39,144 nucleotides of DNA from an uncultured Sphingomonas sp. (GTDB taxonomy: Bacteria; Pseudomonadota; Alphaproteobacteria; Sphingomonadales; Sphingomonadaceae): positions 1-39,144 of the forward strand of contig NZ_CAJYVU010000130.1 of the NCBI RefSeq assembly GCF_913778135.1, written 5' to 3'. Numbering within the stretch: the first letter of the stretch is position 1; every line of letters begins with the position of its first letter. Under the pieces are notes generated by a model that was not told the DNA's origin, did no database searches, and was given only the letters and a program-made list of their open reading frames with translations. This document shows, piece after piece, positions 35,239 through 39,144 of the stretch. Both the position numbers and the translations under genes were made by a program.

Positions 35239-38200
35239 TGCCCAAACGCACCGACATCTCCACCATCCTCGTCATCGGCGCGGGGCCGATCGTCATCGGT
35301 CAGGCGTGCGAGTTCGATTATTCGGGCACGCAGGCGATCAAGGCGCTGCGCGAAGAGGGATATCGCATCGTCCTGGTCAACTCGAACCCGGCGACGATCA
35401 TGACCGATCCCGATCTGGTCGGCAGCGACGGCGCGACCTACGTCGAGCCGATCACGCCCGAGGTCGTTGCGCGCATCATCGAAAAGGAGCGCCCCGACGC
35501 GGTGCTGCCGACGATGGGCGGGCAGACCGCGCTCAACACCGCGCTCGCTCTGTTCCGCGACGGCACGTTCGAGAAGTTCGGCGTGCAGATGATCGGTGCC
35601 GACGCCGACGCGATCGACAAGGCGGAGGATCGCCTAAAATTCCGCGACGCGATGGACAAGATCGGGCTAGAGAGTGCGCGCTCGGCGATCGCGCATACGG
35701 AAGGAGAGGCGCTGGCGGGGCTTGAGAAGGTCGGGCTGCCCGCGATCATCCGCCCGAGCTTCACGCTCGGCGGCACCGGCGGCGGTGTCGCCTACAACCG
35801 CGAGGAGTTCCTCGACATCGTGCGCAAGGGGCTCGACGCCTCGCCGACGACCGAGGTGCTGATCGAGGAGTCGCTGCTCGGCTGGAAAGAGTATGAGATG
35901 GAGGTGGTCCGCGACCGCGCCGACAATTGCATCATCATCTGCTCGATCGAGAACGTCGACCCGATGGGTGTCCATACCGGCGATTCGATCACGGTCGCGC
36001 CCGCGCTGACGCTGACCGACAAGGAATACCAGATCATGCGCAACGCGAGCATCGCGGTGCTGCGCGAGATCGGGGTGGAGACGGGCGGCTCGAACGTCCA
36101 ATTCGCGGTCAATCCGAAGGACGGCCGCCTGATCGTCATTGAGATGAACCCGCGCGTCTCGCGCTCGTCGGCGCTCGCATCCAAGGCGACCGGCTTTCCC
36201 ATCGCCAAGGTCGCGGCGAAGCTGGCGGTCGGCTACACGCTCGACGAGATCGAGAACGACATCACCGGTGCGACGCCCGCATCGTTCGAGCCGACGATCG
36301 ATTACGTCGTCACCAAGATCCCGCGCTTCGCGTTCGAGAAGTTCAAGGGTGCCGAACCCGTGCTGTCGACCGCGATGAAGTCGGTCGGCGAGGTGATGGC
36401 GATCGGGCGCAACATCCACGAGTCGATGCAGAAGGCGCTACGGGGGCTGGAGACCGGGCTGTCGGGCTTCAACCACGTCGATCGCCTGGTCGGTGCGCCG
36501 CGTGCGGAGATCGAGGCCGCGCTCGCCGTCGCCACGCCCGACCGGCTGCTCGTCGCGGCGCAGGCGCTGCGCGAAGGCTTCACGGTTGCCGAGGTTCACG
36601 CGATTGCGAAGTACGACCCGTGGTTCCTCGAGCGGATCGCCGAGATCGTTGCCGCCGAGAACGAGGTGATGGAGAACGGCCTCCCAATCGATGCGGCGGG
36701 CATGCGCCGGCTGAAGTCGATGGGCTTCAGCGACAAGCGCCTCGCATGGCTGGCGCTGCAATCGGCCAATCTGCGCGGGATGAGCCGCGGGATCGCGCGT
36801 GGCTCGGGGCTGATCCACGAGGCGGTAAAGGCGATGACCGGCGGCGTCACCGAGGATGAGGTGCGCGCGCACCGCGTCAAGCTGGGTGTGCGCCCGGTGT
36901 TCAAGCGAATCGACACCTGCGCGGCCGAGTTCGATGCGAAGACGCCGTACATGTACTCGACCTATGAGGCGCCATCCTTCGGAGAGCCCGAGAACGAGGC
37001 AATGCCGTCCGACCGTCGCAAGATCGTCATCCTGGGTGGCGGACCGAACCGGATCGGGCAGGGGATCGAGTTCGATTACTGCTGCTGTCACGCATGTTTC
37101 GCGCTGGCGGACGCCGGGTTCGAGACGATCATGGTCAACTGCAACCCGGAGACGGTCAGCACCGACTATGACACCTCAGACCGGCTCTACTTCGAGCCGC
37201 TGACTGCCGAGGACGTGCTCGAGATCCTCCACGTCGAGCAGTCGCGCGGCGAGCTCGTCGGCGTGATCGTCCAGTTCGGCGGACAAACCCCGCTCAACCT
37301 CGCGCGCGCACTCGAAGCAGCGGGCATCCCGATCCTAGGTACTGCGCCAGACGCGATTGACCTCGCGGAAGATCGCGAACGGTTCGCCGCGCTCGTCAAC
37401 AAGCTTCATCTGCTGCAACCTTCGAACGGCATCGCGCGCAGCCGCGACGAGGCGATCGCGGTCGCGCACCGGATCGGCTACCCGGTGCTGATGCGACCCA
37501 GCTACGTGCTCGGCGGGCGGGCGATGGAGATTGTCGACAGCGACCAACAGCTGGACGATTACATCCAGACCGCGGTGCAGGTGTCAGGCGACTCGCCCGT
37601 CCTGATCGATCAATACCTACGCGACGCGGTCGAGGTCGATGTCGATGCGATCTGCGACGGGAATGACGTGGTCGTTGCGGGCGTGCTGCAGCATATCGAG
37701 GAGGCCGGCGTTCACTCGGGCGACAGCGCTTGCTCGATCCCGCCGTACAGCCTGGGCGACGAGATCATCGCCGAGATCGAGCGGCAGACCGAAGCGCTCG
37801 CGCGTGGACTGAGCGTCGTCGGTCTCATGAATATCCAGTTCGCGGTCAAGGATGGCCAGGTTTACCTCATCGAGGTCAACCCGCGCGCCAGCCGCACGGT
37901 GCCGTTCGTCGCCAAGGCGATCGGCGCGCCGATCGCGAAGATTGCGGCACGCGTCATGGCGGGCGAGAAGCTGTGCGATCTGCCGGTGATCGACCGCCGC
38001 ATTGACTATGTCGCGGTGAAGGAAGCGGTGTTCCCGTTCAACCGCTTTCCCGGCATCGATCCCGTGCTCAGCCCTGAGATGAAGTCCACCGGCGAAGTGA
38101 TGGGGATCGACCGCGATTTCACCACCGCGTTCGCGAAGGCACAATTGGGTGCTGGTACCGTGCTGCCGGACAGTGGCGCGGTATTCGTCAGCGTCAAGGA

Positions 38201-38603
38201 CAGCGACAAGCCCCTGATCGTGCCCGCGGCGAAGCAGTTGGTGGAGGCAGGCTTCACGATCGTCGCGACCGGCGGCACGGCAGATTATCTGTCGCGAGCC
38301 GGACTGCCGGTCGAGCTGGTGAACAAGGTCGCGCAAGGACGCCCGCACATCGTCGACCGGATCAAGGACGGCGGAATTGCGCTGATCTTCAACACGACCG
38401 AAGGGTGGCAGAGCCTGAAGGACTCGCAGCCGATCCGCGCCAGTGCAGTCGCGGGACGCATCCCGTATTTCACCACCGCGTCGGCAAGTGTCGAGGCCGC
38501 GAAGGCGATTGCGGCGAATGCCGTTGCCGGGCAACAGGCCGGCGCACGTCGCGTGCTTGAAGTGCGGCCGCTGCAATCCTATTATTCGCAATCGCACAAC
38601 TGA
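35238..38603 (+). CDS. carB: Carbamoyl-phosphate synthase large subunit
   Basis: A 1121-residue enzyme that makes carbamoyl phosphate from bicarbonate, ammonia and two ATP. Two homologous halves are clear: [20 protein letters not shown] starts the first, and [20 protein letters not shown] starts the second at about residue 597. Each has an ATP-grasp domain, with [20 protein letters not shown] and [20 protein letters not shown] as metal-binding ends. The C-terminal MGS-like allosteric domain, where UMP or ornithine acts in E. coli, follows at about 965 ([20 protein letters not shown]). It is about 50 residues longer than E. coli CarB. The ATG overlaps the preceding stop; no good ribosome-binding site is present, so coupling to the small gene is likely. 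Confidence 0.97.
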   Translation: MPKRTDISTILVIGAGPIVIGQACEFDYSGTQAIKALREEGYRIVLVNSNPATIMTDPDLVGSDGATYVEPITPEVVARIIEKERPDAVLPTMGGQTALNTALALFRDGTFEKFGVQMIGADADAIDKAEDRLKFRDAMDKIGLESARSAIAHTEGEALAGLEKVGLPAIIRPSFTLGGTGGGVAYNREEFLDIVRKGLDASPTTEVLIEESLLGWKEYEMEVVRDRADNCIIICSIENVDPMGVHTGDSITVAPALTLTDKEYQIMRNASIAVLREIGVETGGSNVQFAVNPKDGRLIVIEMNPRVSRSSALASKATGFPIAKVAAKLAVGYTLDEIENDITGATPASFEPTIDYVVTKIPRFAFEKFKGAEPVLSTAMKSVGEVMAIGRNIHESMQKALRGLETGLSGFNHVDRLVGAPRAEIEAALAVATPDRLLVAAQALREGFTVAEVHAIAKYDPWFLERIAEIVAAENEVMENGLPIDAAGMRRLKSMGFSDKRLAWLALQSANLRGMSRGIARGSGLIHEAVKAMTGGVTEDEVRAHRVKLGVRPVFKRIDTCAAEFDAKTPYMYSTYEAPSFGEPENEAMPSDRRKIVILGGGPNRIGQGIEFDYCCCHACFALADAGFETIMVNCNPETVSTDYDTSDRLYFEPLTAEDVLEILHVEQSRGELVGVIVQFGGQTPLNLARALEAAGIPILGTAPDAIDLAEDRERFAALVNKLHLLQPSNGIARSRDEAIAVAHRIGYPVLMRPSYVLGGRAMEIVDSDQQLDDYIQTAVQVSGDSPVLIDQYLRDAVEVDVDAICDGNDVVVAGVLQHIEEAGVHSGDSACSIPPYSLGDEIIAEIERQTEALARGLSVVGLMNIQFAVKDGQVYLIEVNPRASRTVPFVAKAIGAPIAKIAARVMAGEKLCDLPVIDRRIDYVAVKEAVFPFNRFPGIDPVLSPEMKSTGEVMGIDRDFTTAFAKAQLGAGTVLPDSGAVFVSVKDSDKPLIVPAAKQLVEAGFTIVATGGTADYLSRAGLPVELVNKVAQGRPHIVDRIKDGGIALIFNTTEGWQSLKDSQPIRASAVAGRIPYFTTASASVEAAKAIAANAVAGQQAGARRVLEVRPLQSYYSQSHN

Positions 38604-38630
38604 ACCTCGGACATACAGTTGATCGTGCGT

Positions 38631-38652
38631 GCGGCCTTGCAGGGAAGGCCGC
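38631..38652 (+). terminator. Hairpin after carB
   Basis: Perfect 8-bp arms (38631-38638 and 38645-38652) with a 6-base loop lie 27 bases after the carB stop and before greA. No T tract follows, so it may only partly separate carAB from greA transcription. Confidence 0.55.
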
Positions 38653-38678
38653 TCGGGGGCGTTTGAAGGAAGTGACGC

Positions 38679-39144
38679 ATGGCGACCGTTGAAAAGATGC
38701 CGATGCTGCAGGAAGGCTATGAGAAGCTGAATGCAGATTTGAAGCGTCTGAAAACTGAGCGGCCGCAGATCGTCGATGCGATCGAGGAAGCGCGCGCGCA
38801 CGGCGACTTGTCGGAGAACGCTGAATATCACGCCGCCAAGGAACGTCAGGGGCAGATCGAAGCCTCGATCGCTGACATAGAGGACAAGCTCAGCCGCGCC
38901 CAGATCATCGACCCGCGCGACCTGTCGGGCGACAAGATCGTGTTTGGCGCAACAGTGACGTTGCTCGATGAAGACGACAAGCCGATCCGTTATCAGATCG
39001 TCGGCCAGACCGAGGCAGACGCGAAGGGTGGGCGTATCAGCTACAACTCGCCGCTGGGTCGCGCGTTGATCGGCCGAAGTGTCGACGACGAGGTCGAGGT
39101 GACGGTGCCGTCCGGCGACCGTTACTATCTCGTGTCCAAGATTG
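38679..39144 (+). CDS. greA: Transcription elongation factor GreA (3' end outside window)
   Basis: The frame starts at ATG 38679-38681 with AAGGAAG about 6 bases upstream and runs off the window without a stop. The 155 residues present cover nearly the whole protein of about 158. The N-terminal coiled coil (about 8-75) contains [20 protein letters not shown], whose acidic tip residues insert into the RNA polymerase secondary channel to stimulate RNA cleavage in stalled complexes. The C-terminal FKBP-like domain shows [31 protein letters not shown] and [10 protein letters not shown]. The position after carAB also occurs in other proteobacteria. Confidence 0.95.
   Translation, partial: MATVEKMPMLQEGYEKLNADLKRLKTERPQIVDAIEEARAHGDLSENAEYHAAKERQGQIEASIADIEDKLSRAQIIDPRDLSGDKIVFGATVTLLDEDDKPIRYQIVGQTEADAKGGRISYNSPLGRALIGRSVDDEVEVTVPSGDRYYLVSKI

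Noticed and set aside
37617..38831. Minus-strand frame running across the carB end and into greA
   Set aside because: It overlaps two certain genes and the hairpin between them, with no recognisable protein.

Overview
The window looks like a chromosomal segment from a high-GC alphaproteobacterium, most likely a sphingomonad (Sphingomonas or a close relative). The grounds are dense GC-rich coding sequence, a 946-residue TonB-dependent receptor next to fatty-acid-type catabolic genes, an ExbD end, a BLUF photoreceptor, and the protein sequences of the housekeeping genes. This assignment is a judgement from reading and rests on no search. I see no rRNA, tRNA, CRISPR array, insertion sequence or phage gene.

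Layout. 1-5040: the 3' end of exbD with a strong terminator, a roughly 500-base stretch without a convincing gene, a small secreted TPR protein, dcd (minus strand), and a minus-strand operon of an EF-hand protein, an OmpR-type response regulator and a histidine kinase. 5038-23918: a catabolic island of about 19 kb. It holds an acyl-CoA thioesterase and an acyl-CoA ligase (minus), a divergent SDR and a two-gene acyl-CoA dehydrogenase pair, a TonB receptor, an MFS transporter, an AraC regulator, and a tandem double-TetR regulator. The regulator diverges from an operon of an ACAD11-like dehydrogenase, a zinc alcohol dehydrogenase, an ACAD11-like phosphotransferase and two SDRs, followed by a catalase-family protein. 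23930-32290: leuA with an upstream leucine leader peptide and alternative hairpins, a BLUF protein, a YceI protein, a TonB-like membrane protein, and miaA-ilvB-ilvN-ilvC. 32292-39144: serB, a YqeY-like protein, carA, a small unknown gene, carB and the start of greA.

How it works together. The island reads as uptake (TonB receptor, MFS), activation (ligase), dehydrogenation (ACADs) and oxidoreduction (ADH, SDRs) of an acyl substrate. Its most distinctive part is the phosphotransferase plus ACAD pair. These match, as separate genes, the two halves of animal ACAD11, an enzyme type tied to 4-hydroxyacyl-CoA breakdown through a phosphorylated intermediate; bacterial levulinate catabolism (Lva) uses the same logic. 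I infer that the island breaks down a 4-hydroxy or 4-keto acid, a lactone or a related branched acid; the actual substrate cannot be read from sequence. The later half is mainly amino-acid and pyrimidine biosynthesis: branched-chain amino acids (leuA, ilvBNC), serine (serB) and carbamoyl phosphate (carAB).
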